From Magnetovibrio sp. (GTDB lineage Bacteria; Pseudomonadota; Alphaproteobacteria; Rhodospirillales; Casp-alpha2), in contig PBKU01000014.1 of assembly GCA_002722175.1 (NCBI GenBank), positions 97,187 through 161,186 on the forward strand: a stretch of 64,000 bases of DNA, in the 5' to 3' direction. A program made the position numbers and the translations under genes. Below are positions 34,798-42,804 of this stretch, in pieces; the stretch's first letter is position 1, and each line of letters opens with the position of its first letter. The notes beneath the pieces are model-generated. The model had not been told where the DNA came from. It saw only the letters and a program-made list of their open reading frames with translations, and did no database searches.

Positions 34798-35886
34798 TTA
34801 AGTATCCACTCTTTTTAAGATAGCATCCGTCATTTCCGTGGATGAAGCATCGCCACCGATATCCGGTGTCCCTATGCCATCGGCTAGCGTTTTTTCAATC
34901 GCATCCTCTACCGCCAGTCGAAGATCCGGCAGGGCAAATGTATATTCAAACATCATCGCCGCTGATAGGATCATCCCTACTGGATTAGCAATGCCTTTTC
35001 TAGCTATATCAATGGCGGATCCTGATGTGCTTTCATAAATACCAAAGGCCGGCCCTTCTGCAGGGTTTGAGGCAAGACAGGCAGATGGCAGCATGCCAAG
35101 TGAGCCGGCGAGAGTTCCTGTTAGGTCACTAAAGATATCGCCAAGCTGATTGCAAGCAATAACGACATCAAATTCACTTGGGCGCATCATCATCTGATAG
35201 GCACAGTTATCGGCAAGAAGATGTTGAAGAGAAATATCGGGATAGTCCTTTGCTACTTCATCAACTATGCATCGCCAAAGCTTGTAGCTTTCCATGACAT
35301 TAGACTTATCACAGCTGGTGAGCCTCTTGCGCCGTCGTCGAGCTAGTTCAAACCCGCCTCGAGCAAAGCGCGCAACTTCATCTTCATCATAGGCCGTCAT
35401 ATCAAAACCTTGCCTCTTTCCGGCGGAAAACGTTTGCCCTCGTTGAGTCGCGAACATGGCGCCGCCGCACATCTCACGTAGTACCAAGATGTCAGCTCCG
35501 GCAACTACTTCAGGTCGAAATGGTATTATGGGGAGCAGTTCTTTCCATGCTTTTGCCGGCCGCAAACCAAGATAGGTCTTTAGATGGTAGCGTAGATGCA
35601 TTAGGCCATCCTGACATTCAGCTCCACCGGGCATGCGGATATCATCCCACTTCGGTCCGCCAACGGCACCAACAAGAACAGCATGCGCGGCACGTGCCTT
35701 TTTTAGAACGTCAGAGGTGCAAAAGGTTCGATGCACATCATAACTCGCTCCATGTAGAAGATCATGATCCACATTTATGGGTAGCCGCGTCTTTTTAGCC
35801 AAATGGTTAACTAAACGTAGGGCCTGCTTAAGTATTTCAGGTCCGATACCGTCACCGCCTAGCGCCAGGATTTTTAGGTTGGGCAA
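34798..35886 (-). CDS. LeuB-like isopropylmalate dehydrogenase paralogue, divergent
   Basis: 362 aa from a TTG at 35886 (MPNLKILALGGDGIGPE) with GGAGG six bases upstream. Beta-decarboxylating dehydrogenase family: GGDGIGPE, AVLVGAVGGPKWDD, the catalytic Lys K194 in DKSNVMES, and metal-binding Asp residues in LGDIFSDLTG. The catalytic Tyr of LeuB (RELTGGIYFG) is Met here (REMCGGAMFA, residue 144), and the cofactor loop EPVHGSAPDIAG is altered to ESTSGSAIDIA. So it is unlikely to be the housekeeping leucine enzyme; either another 2-hydroxy-acid substrate or early decay. leuA lies 15 kb away with the ilv genes, without leuB, leuC or leuD in view. Confidence 0.85.
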   Translation of the reverse strand: MPNLKILALGGDGIGPEILKQALRLVNHLAKKTRLPINVDHDLLHGASYDVHRTFCTSDVLKKARAAHAVLVGAVGGPKWDDIRMPGGAECQDGLMHLRYHLKTYLGLRPAKAWKELLPIIPFRPEVVAGADILVLREMCGGAMFATQRGQTFSAGKRQGFDMTAYDEDEVARFARGGFELARRRRKRLTSCDKSNVMESYKLWRCIVDEVAKDYPDISLQHLLADNCAYQMMMRPSEFDVVIACNQLGDIFSDLTGTLAGSLGMLPSACLASNPAEGPAFGIYESTSGSAIDIARKGIANPVGMILSAAMMFEYTFALPDLRLAVEDAIEKTLADGIGTPDIGGDASSTEMTDAILKRVDT

Positions 35887-36253
35887 ATAAGGCCTCCACC
35901 CTTTGCAATAGTAATATAATGACACAGATCTATTATTTGCAACTAGCTATTTATCCTTATCGAGCCGATCATTGATTAAGCTTGTTATAGGTAGCGAGTA
36001 GAAAGGTTGCTGGCTTGATCAGACATCGGAACACGCCACGTGATCTTTTCTTGCACTAAGATAAAATTTATAGCTTTTACAGCAGGGAACTTTCAACAGG
36101 GTATTTTTAAGTTGCAAAGTTTTCCAAGCGATGATTGAGATAATTTTATTTTGTCCCGTTACTCCTGCTGGTTCCCGCGTGGCAGAGCAGGGCCTCGGAA
36201 AAAACTCCGAACGCAGTAATGTATTTTCACTTTAGCAGATCTGAGGAAGATGT
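35887..36253. other. Intergenic, no feature recognised
   Basis: 367 bases between two leftward genes. Read on both strands for remnants of the neighbouring families; nothing convincing. Confidence 0.4.
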
Positions 36254-36709
36254 TTAAGCATTCCCGTCTCGGGTCAGCATGATGACTACCCATTTCATGG
36301 TCAAAGTCATCGTTTTATAAGCTTCTGCTTCCAATTTGAAATCCAGATAGCCTCGGTCGTCCCGCTTCGATGACAGGCGCTTCCCAATAAGAACAATATT
36401 TACATCAAGTTGTTCGCCAGGATGCCATGGCCGTAGCCATTTAAGACTATCTATACCTGGGGCCCCAACAGCCTTTGTGCCAGCTAGAATTTGGCGGCAG
36501 AAGGGTTCAAAGCACTTTAACTGGGTTTGAAAACCGGATGCCACAAGTCCCCCAAAATGAGTTTTCTTTGCTTCGTCTTCATTCAAATGAAAACGCTGAG
36601 GGTCATACCGGGTAGCAAATTCTTTTATTTCATGGACTGTTAGGCCGGGCACCTGGTACTGGTGACGAAATCCCTTTTCAAAATCCTCAAAATATTTCTT
36701 TTGTGTCAA
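36254..36709 (-). CDS. MaoC-family acyl dehydratase (hot-dog fold)
   Basis: 151 aa starting at TTG 36709 with GGAG seven bases upstream. Hydratase motif: ATRYDPQRFHLNEDEAKKTHFGGLVASGFQT, containing the catalytic Asp and His of (R)-specific enoyl-CoA hydratases, then PGIDSLKWLRPWHPGEQLDV. Hydrates enoyl-CoA or a related thioester. Neighbours (dioxygenase, ALDH remnant, LeuB-like enzyme) suggest the remains of an organic-acid catabolic cluster. Confidence 0.9.
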   Translation of the reverse strand: MTQKKYFEDFEKGFRHQYQVPGLTVHEIKEFATRYDPQRFHLNEDEAKKTHFGGLVASGFQTQLKCFEPFCRQILAGTKAVGAPGIDSLKWLRPWHPGEQLDVNIVLIGKRLSSKRDDRGYLDFKLEAEAYKTMTLTMKWVVIMLTRDGNA

Positions 36710-37056
36710 TATAAACTCCGAGTTTTATGGCGCATTCAACATTTTGGAGAGAGCAGATCGCAATAGTATTATGATTAAAAAGCTCATTAAGGGGATGGTA
36801 AAGCTAATATTATCCACGATGTACCGGACTACCCACCTATTTGCTTAAATTATCGGTCATTACAAAATCTATTACAACAGAGTTTACCTTAAATAATCTT
36901 AGTTTTGTCGCCTGAGGCGCTAATTTATAGATCATGAGTGTCGTACCGTTCAGAGGTTTGTATAGCTTAAAAACCGTTTTATCGCTTTATCAAGGTTAGG
37001 ATATTATTGTACGATACAACAGATCAAATCACTAGGCGACTGTTGCAGGCTAATCC
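36710..37056. other. Divergent intergenic, no feature recognised
   Basis: 347 AT-rich bases. A short GC hairpin (GTCGCCTGAGGCGC around 36908) is visible but has no T run. No gene is seen. Confidence 0.4.
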
Positions 37057-37280
37057 ATGATCAATTCAAATATACACGTTAGACCTACACTCGCTGTTCT
37101 TAGCCTTTCACTTGCAGCTTTTTTTCTGGTTGTGCTACAACCGACCCAGTTGCTAAGAAAACGGATATTGCTACCAAGAAAGCAGGATTTTCTTCTAACA
37201 ATCGGACCTATACCCGTGTGCATTCCACCTGTTTGTGTGGCTCTCCCAACCACCTTTTTGATGATTTTTGTGGTAGGTAA
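37057..37280 (+). pseudogene. Frameshifted small lipoprotein
   Basis: From the ATG at 37057 the frame encodes a hydrophobic signal (RPTLAVLSLSLAAFF). If one T is added to the T7 run at 37119-37125 the reading becomes AFFSGCATTDPVAKKTD, a lipobox-like cysteine followed by a polar mature part with four further Cys-rich positions (STCLCGSPNHLFDDFCGR), ending at TAA 37278-37280. In the unshifted frame the rest is hydrophobic low-quality coding to 37317. Either a recent frameshift or a homopolymer base-calling error. Confidence 0.5.
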
Positions 37281-37438
37281 ACTGTATTTCGAAAATCAGT
37301 CGCGTCTAATAGTGTGAGCTGGCAGGTTCAATGAGCGGTTGCAAAAGTGTTTGATGCTAAAACCTGTAAGAATATTTGCAAAAGTCTATGTTTGAAAAAT
37401 AAGAAAAATTACCTAACCTAAACAAGGTTCAAGCTACA

Positions 37439-38023
37439 ATGTCAATATTTAGAAAATGGTGCGTCGTGCGCAACGCTGGGGCGAATAAATTTTTTGTTAT
37501 GGTCTTTGCGATACTTGCTTTATCCCCTATCAATTGGGCGTCTTTTGCAGCTGGGAGCGGCGACCACAAGCATCATAAGGCCACGGATATAGGTGAGCCT
37601 GGAAAAAAGTCTGAAGTTTCCCGAAAAATCGAGATCACGATGTTTGACAACTACTTTCAGCCCCCGTTTCTACGCATAAAAGAAGGGGAGACAGTACATT
37701 TTGTTATCACAAATTCTGGGGAGCTTGTCCATGAATTTAACATTGCAACGAGAGAGATGCATAAAGCCCACATCCCGGAAATGCAGGCTATGATTGAGCA
37801 TGGGGTGATTTTAGTAGACAAAATTGACTGGGATGCAGCTAAGTCTATGCAGAAAAAGATAGGGCATGGTATGCATGATGAACCTAATAGCGTTCTTCTA
37901 GAGCCTGGTGAAAAGGCAGAACTGTTATGGAAATTTCCAAGGAACACAAAACTCGAATTCGCTTGTAATGTTCCTGGTCATTACGATGCAGGAATGGTAG
38001 GCAAAATCAAGCTGGGCTATTAG
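37439..38023 (+). CDS. Exported cupredoxin (blue-copper-like) protein
   Basis: 194 aa. An N-terminal signal (FFVMVFAILALSPINWASFA) is followed by a His-rich linker (GDHKHHKA) and a plastocyanin/azurin-type beta-sandwich. Copper ligands are visible as His in LVHEFNI and Cys-His-Met in ACNVPGHYDAGM. A long helical insertion (MHKAHIPEMQAMIEHGV to IGHGMHDEP) lies between strands, as in the cupredoxins often found near copper or cytochrome genes. Periplasmic electron carrier or copper chaperone. The cytochrome c pseudogene 3 kb upstream may once have been a partner. Confidence 0.9.
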   Translation: MSIFRKWCVVRNAGANKFFVMVFAILALSPINWASFAAGSGDHKHHKATDIGEPGKKSEVSRKIEITMFDNYFQPPFLRIKEGETVHFVITNSGELVHEFNIATREMHKAHIPEMQAMIEHGVILVDKIDWDAAKSMQKKIGHGMHDEPNSVLLEPGEKAELLWKFPRNTKLEFACNVPGHYDAGMVGKIKLGY

Positions 38024-38391
38024 CGATATATGAATTTTTGCCCATGCTTATTTTGCAGCGGGTTAATTTGTTCTGTCCTAAAAACTAATCTGTGCTGAAA
38101 TTATTTTAATTGTCGTACTGCCTGTTTCGTGTAACTTTACCCTCCACCAGGCTAAAATAAGTAACCATAATGCTGAATCATCAAAAATTTTTGTAATACG
38201 CTTCTAGTTGACCTGGTTTGCTGCTTTTGCCGAAATCGGTAAGAGCTGAGATAAGGTTATCCCAATATAAGTTGACTGCTGAACCAGTTTCTTATCAGTT
38301 TAAATCTAACGTGGAACACCGATCCCTTTGACTTTGCGGTTGCCAGATGCCACTGTAGATCAATGGTATTTTTCAGAATTATCTTGAGGTG
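38024..38391. other. Intergenic, no feature recognised
   Basis: 368 bases between the cupredoxin gene and the broken MFS gene. No fold, repeat or coding remnant recognised. Confidence 0.4.
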
Positions 38392-39600
38392 ATGCCTAGT
38401 TTTTTAAAGCTAAAGACAGAGTGGCGTTCGCCTGAGACACTCTTGATGCTCATGGCCATCGGCATGCCATTAAGCTTCGCCACATGGACTGGGCTTCTGA
38501 ACAATTTTGCAATTGAGACGATAAATTTCGACGGCAGAGAGATAGGTATTCTCCAAAGTCTTCGGGAAGTCCCAGGTTTTCTTAGCTTCGCCGTAGTTTT
38601 TGCTATCTTGTTCTTGCGTCAGCAACCGTTAGCTTTACTAGCTCTACTATTACTTGGAACCGGAACAGCACTTACCGGATTTTTCCCTCATTCTGGGAAT
38701 TGCTAATTACGACTTTTATCATGTCTATCGGCTTTCACTAGTTTGAAACCTTGCACCAGTCGTTAACCCTGCAGTGGATTGATAGGAGCCGGGCACCGGT
38801 GGTCTTTGGACGTATTATATCGTTACGCTCTATTACCTCAGCTATTATATTTGGGCTAGTCTACCTTGCCGTAGAATTTGGTGGGTTTTCATTTTTTGAT
38901 CTATTTTTAGGTGGGTGTTTCACAATAGCTATAGCCTGCTTCTGTTGGTCAGCCTATCCGGGGTTCACATCAACGGTTGAGCAGCGTAAGAACACAGTGT
39001 AGCACTCTCGTTACTGGCGTTGGTATGCGCTTGTATTTATGTCAGGGGCGAGACGGCAAATTTTTATCGTGCTTGCTGTTTTCCTTATGGTTCAGAAGTT
39101 CGGTTTTTCCGCTTCTGATATGAGCGTCTTGTTTCTGGTCAACATGGGGATGACCTTCTATATGGCGCCAAAAATCGGACGATTTATCCAGCGTTTCGGG
39201 GAGCGTTGCTCGTTGATTATTGAGTATATTGGTCTGATTTTGATTTTTGTTGGCTAATGCTTTTGTTTCTCAGGCTTGGATAGGTATCGCACTTTATCTC
39301 TTGGATCACGTCTTTTTTGCGATGGCTATCGCCCTTAAGACCTATTTTCAAAAAATAGCTGACCCGGAAGATATTGCGTCTTCGTCAGGCGTTAGTTTTA
39401 CCATAAGTCACGTTGCCGCTGTTTTCATTCCAGCAGCTTTCAGTCTTTTGTGGCTATATTCGCCGGCTTATGTTTTTATAGCTGGTGCCGGTATGGTCGG
39501 GATGTCGCTGGTGTTGGCGATGTTGGTGCCACGGAATCCGACATCAGAAAACGCAGCCCTAGTGAATTTTCGAAAGCATGTAGCTTCTGGCGTTGAATAA
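38392..39600 (+). pseudogene. MFS transporter broken by two frameshifts and two stops
   Basis: Four consecutive open segments together encode one major-facilitator protein of about 400 aa. Segment 1 (from 38392) gives SFATWTGLLNNFAIE and GREIGILQSLREVPGF. After a one-base shift near 38697 it continues as ELLITTFIMSIGFH, TAG at 38739, FETLHQSLTLQWIDR and FGRIISLRSITSAI. A TAG at 39000 follows, then SDMSVLFLVNMGMTFYMAPK. After a second shift near 39245 it reads AWIGIALYLLDHVFFAMAIA to the end. Twelve or so membrane segments can be counted across the pieces. The shifts are not in long homopolymers, and two in-frame TAG codons are present, so this is a real pseudogene. Confidence 0.85.
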
Positions 39601-39679
39601 AGAGGACGGGCGCTTGTCTTTTGCAAGTGCCATGAGCTCCAAGTCTTGAATCTAAGCTTATTGATAAAAAGAGTATTAT

Positions 39680-39918
39680 TTATTCGCCCAAACGAACTGC
39701 AATAGCCACAATGCGATACATGTTACGCGAAACAGGCCTTTCAATTAACTTGCCATCAATCACTGAAAGGTCTGTATCTGCAGCCTCAAACTCACTTATT
39801 GTTCTGAGTGCAAGTGCGATTTGGTTGTCGCAAAGAGAAAAACCGTGTTCAATTCAGCAATCTGTTATTGAGTCTCCTGATAAAGACGTTTTGCTTCTTC
39901 GAAATCAATACAATACCT
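39680..39918 (-). pseudogene. Remnant of an unknown protein gene
   Basis: Leftward reading gives DFEEAKRLYQETQ, a TAA at 39865-39867, then QIAELNT. After a shift at the T run near 39840 it continues SLCDNQIALALRTISEFEAA, DTDLSVIDGKLIERPVSRNM and YRIVAIAVRLGE, ending at TAA 39680-39682. The charged helical character looks like real coding sequence. The opposite-strand frame at 39711-39944 is Ser-rich and hydrophobic, typical of an antisense shadow. Family not recognised. No start codon or intact N-terminus found. Confidence 0.5.
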
Positions 39919-39952
39919 TTATGAAAAAGCATCCAAATAATTGAGCAAAATA

Positions 39953-40765
39953 ATGCCATCTAAAAATGAACTATTCCGTACAAAAAATGATACCCCAGTA
40001 TGGGTGAGTGGAATTGGACGCACAGTTATATTTGTTCATGGTGTATTAGTTGATCACCGCATGTGGGATCAACAGGTCAATGCACTTTCTTCTTTATATC
40101 GTATTTGTTGTATGGAGATGTTTGGGCATGGCAAAGCTCCGGATCCACCTGGAAATCGGAATCTTAGTGATTTTGTATCTCAAATAAGTGAAGTTGTTGA
40201 TCAATTTTCGGACAAGGGCCCACCCATATTATGCGGTTATTCAATGGGCGGCCTCGTTTCCCAAGCATACGCCATAGAACACCATATAGAGCTTAGCGGT
40301 CTAATCCTTATGAGTACGGTTCACGATCGTTCGGTTGAAGAGTCCAAGACAGTAATAGAGAGATATGAGACTAATATTTCCTATGGGGTAGATAATGCAA
40401 TCATGTCAGCCTCTAAACGTTGGCTCAAAAAAAAAGACTATAGAACACACGCCGCCGATATTGAAAAGACCCTAGGCTTGATGCGCGACGGTAATTTTGT
40501 ATCTAAGTGCAAGGCACATCGGGTATTTGCAACCTCAGATGGAGAGGTTACCGGCAAACTTGGGAACATTTCTTGCCCGACATTAATTTTAACCGGCCAA
40601 GAAGATACGGGATCAACCCCAGAAATGGCAAAAAAAATGGCCAAGGCGATCCAAAATTCTGAACTGCACATCTTTGACGGGCAACATCATCTATTGCCTG
40701 TGCTAGATGCTGCTCGCATCAATGGTGCCTTGCTAAGATTCCTGAAAAAATGTTGGAATAGTTGA
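39953..40765 (+). CDS. Alpha/beta hydrolase
   Basis: 270 aa from ATG 39953 (a TTG at 39941 would add four). The oxyanion-hole motif is VIFVHGVLVDHRMW. Nucleophile Ser is in CGYSMGGLVSQ, the acid Asp probably in LTGQEDTGSTPEMA, and the His in DGQHHLLPVLD. Resembles the 3-oxoadipate enol-lactonase / esterase group. A cytoplasmic hydrolase; substrate unknown. It is followed by the convergent ThDP enzyme gene 91 bases away. Confidence 0.9.
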   Translation: MPSKNELFRTKNDTPVWVSGIGRTVIFVHGVLVDHRMWDQQVNALSSLYRICCMEMFGHGKAPDPPGNRNLSDFVSQISEVVDQFSDKGPPILCGYSMGGLVSQAYAIEHHIELSGLILMSTVHDRSVEESKTVIERYETNISYGVDNAIMSASKRWLKKKDYRTHAADIEKTLGLMRDGNFVSKCKAHRVFATSDGEVTGKLGNISCPTLILTGQEDTGSTPEMAKKMAKAIQNSELHIFDGQHHLLPVLDAARINGALLRFLKKCWNS

Positions 40766-40856
40766 TCTGTTAAACTTTAGTATATAATACTCAGTTCAGG
40801 TTTTTAACTTCCATTTTGCTAACAACTAATTAGCAAAGATCCTTTGCCAGGGTCTA

Positions 40857-42545
40857 CTATAGTGTTTGTGAAACTCGGTGTTGGAAAGAATCCCGGCGAA
40901 AGCTCACCATAGAATTCGGATCAACCTTGACATGAATAATACTTGTTTTGTCAGTTGATAAAGCCAGTGATAATGCATCCGAAAGCTGACCGGCCTCAGA
41001 AACTGCGTACCCTGCAGCACCACAAAGCTCTGCTACTTTATCAAATGGTGGATTTGTAATGTCACATCCAATGAACCGACCATTATAATAATCTCTTTGA
41101 TATGCCTTTTCGGCCCCCCAACAGCCATTATCCAAAACAATCGAAACAGTATTCAACCCATGCCTAACCGAAGTTGTGATTTCAGCCATTGTCATGGCAA
41201 AACCTCCATCCCCCATTAATGTTATTACTGGGCGCTCAGGTGCGGCAGCTTTGGCGCCTAGTCCTGCAGCAAAAGAGAACCCAACCAAACCAAAGTCAAG
41301 TGGTGTCAACAAAGCTGGAGTTTGAAAATACTTTAACTGGTCGGTAGCTTGTAAGCATAAAGTACCGGCGTCCAAAGTAACTATACTATTTCTAGGAAGC
41401 ACATCACGAATTTCTTTGAAAACACGCTCCGGCGATAGTGGCAGGCTTTCTGAAACCCCTTTTAATTCGCGAGTTTTCCAGAGCAATTCGCGCTGATTGC
41501 AAGCTGAACCGATTTTTTCTTTCCATAGGACGGGAACCTCATTAAAATTTTTTAATCCCTGATCAATGGCCTTTATTACCAAACCTACGTCACCAACAAC
41601 ACCGATGCTAATTGGAAAATAGCGACCAACCGCTTCTTCCGAAATGTCAACCTGAACAATTTTTGCGTTGGGTGAAATATCATTATAGGTATAAAAGGTT
41701 GTGTTAAATCCTAATCTTGTTCCTAGAGCAATGATGAGATCTGCATCCCTAGTTAACTTGGAAGCAACGTCATTGCCCCGTGGTCCAACTTGGCCAAAAA
41801 ACATTGGATGATCTGTTGGTAATACGTCTGCATGGCCTGCTGAGGCTGTAACGGGTATAACTAAACGTTTGGCTAATTGTCCAAGAATTTCCGAACTTTT
41901 TCCATGCTTAACCCCGCCACCGGCAATAATAACAGGTGCCTTTGCCTTCCGTATCAAAGAACAAACCGAAGCAATTCCTTCGCTACTGGCCGTGCCAAGT
42001 GATTCGATTGGACAATCAACCGGATTTTTGATCTCGCCAGTTATTTCTGACGCGAACAGATCCCGCGGAATTTGAATTACGACAGGTCCTTTTCGCCCTG
42101 CCATGGCAATTCGGAAAGCTTCTTTGAGAAATTCAGGAATTCTTTCAGCACTTGGCACTGACATTGTTCGTTTTGTAATAGGTGAGAATAGCGCTTGTTG
42201 ATTGATTTCTTGGAAAGTGTCCCGCCCAAGATGATTTGTAGCAGCTAACCCCGTAATAGCCACAACCGGGGAATAAGCAAGCATTGCCTGGGCAAGCCCT
42301 GTTACCATATTAGCAGAGCCGGGACCCGCCTGACCTGCCAAAACTATACCAGGTTGCCCAGAAATTCGCCCCATTGCATCTGCCATATGAGTTCCCGCCC
42401 GTTCGTCACGGACCCCCACGTAATTTATACTCTGATGTTCATATAGCGCGTCATACAATTCTAGCGTTGTCGAACCAAGCAATCCAAAAACATGGGTAAC
42501 ATTTGCAAGCGCTAGGCCCTCGACAATTGCCTCACCACCGTTCAT
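40857..42545 (-). CDS. ThDP-dependent enzyme, acetolactate synthase / Xsc-like
   Basis: 562 aa from ATG 42545 (MNGGEAIVEGLALANV) with GGGGGAG seven bases upstream; a longer reading to 42692 is not needed. Three ThDP-enzyme domains: the N-terminal PYR domain has the catalytic Glu in GVRDERAGTHMADAMGR. A central nucleotide-fold domain follows (GGGVKHGKSSE). The C-terminal PP domain has LMGDGGFAMTMAEI and VLDNGCWGAEKAYQRDYYNGRFIG. The last motif (WGAEK ... NPPFDKVAELCGAAG) resembles sulfoacetaldehyde acetyltransferase more than IlvB. Housekeeping acetolactate synthase is encoded separately at 53.6 kb. Reaction not certain. Confidence 0.87.
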   Translation of the reverse strand: MNGGEAIVEGLALANVTHVFGLLGSTTLELYDALYEHQSINYVGVRDERAGTHMADAMGRISGQPGIVLAGQAGPGSANMVTGLAQAMLAYSPVVAITGLAATNHLGRDTFQEINQQALFSPITKRTMSVPSAERIPEFLKEAFRIAMAGRKGPVVIQIPRDLFASEITGEIKNPVDCPIESLGTASSEGIASVCSLIRKAKAPVIIAGGGVKHGKSSEILGQLAKRLVIPVTASAGHADVLPTDHPMFFGQVGPRGNDVASKLTRDADLIIALGTRLGFNTTFYTYNDISPNAKIVQVDISEEAVGRYFPISIGVVGDVGLVIKAIDQGLKNFNEVPVLWKEKIGSACNQRELLWKTRELKGVSESLPLSPERVFKEIRDVLPRNSIVTLDAGTLCLQATDQLKYFQTPALLTPLDFGLVGFSFAAGLGAKAAAPERPVITLMGDGGFAMTMAEITTSVRHGLNTVSIVLDNGCWGAEKAYQRDYYNGRFIGCDITNPPFDKVAELCGAAGYAVSEAGQLSDALSLALSTDKTSIIHVKVDPNSMVSFRRDSFQHRVSQTL

Positions 42546-42626
42546 TGCTATCTCCCCCTTATCGCAATTTCTATAAATACTATGACATAATTGCTCATAG
42601 GAAAATATTTCTGCTAAAATCGCAGG

Positions 42627-42788
42627 ATGGACAAAATAGATCAGCGTAAGATCGAACTTCTCAAAATCCTCGCAGAAGGATGTCGCAAACATCCTGCATA
42701 TCGTGCGCGTAGACCTGCTACCGGACGATGTCAGGAGTGCATTGTCGTATGGGATGCACGACTTGAGTTAAGGGATATGTCTAATTGA
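42627..42788 (+). CDS. Small Cys/Arg-rich protein with HPAYRA motif, 53 aa
   Basis: Reads MDKIDQRKIELL, then GCRKHPAYRARRPATGRC, QECIVVWDARLELRDMSN. Spaced cysteines (C19, C35, C38), the HPAYRA and TGRCxxC pattern and the clear helix ends look like a compact, conserved small protein, possibly metal-binding. I recall similar short alphaproteobacterial proteins but cannot name a family. It is divergent from the ThDP gene with 81 bases between starts. No good ribosome-binding site is seen, since GCAGG directly abuts the ATG at 42627. Confidence 0.6.
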   Translation: MDKIDQRKIELLKILAEGCRKHPAYRARRPATGRCQECIVVWDARLELRDMSN

Positions 42789-42804
42789 TAGCTTCTTTTA
42801 GGTT

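Noticed and set aside
39711-39944. Rightward 77-codon frame before the hydrolase
   Set aside because: Ser-rich and hydrophobic composition typical of antisense of a charged helical protein; the minus strand gives a more protein-like sequence. Its stop overlapping a TTG of the hydrolase gene was considered but the hydrolase has a better ATG at 39953.
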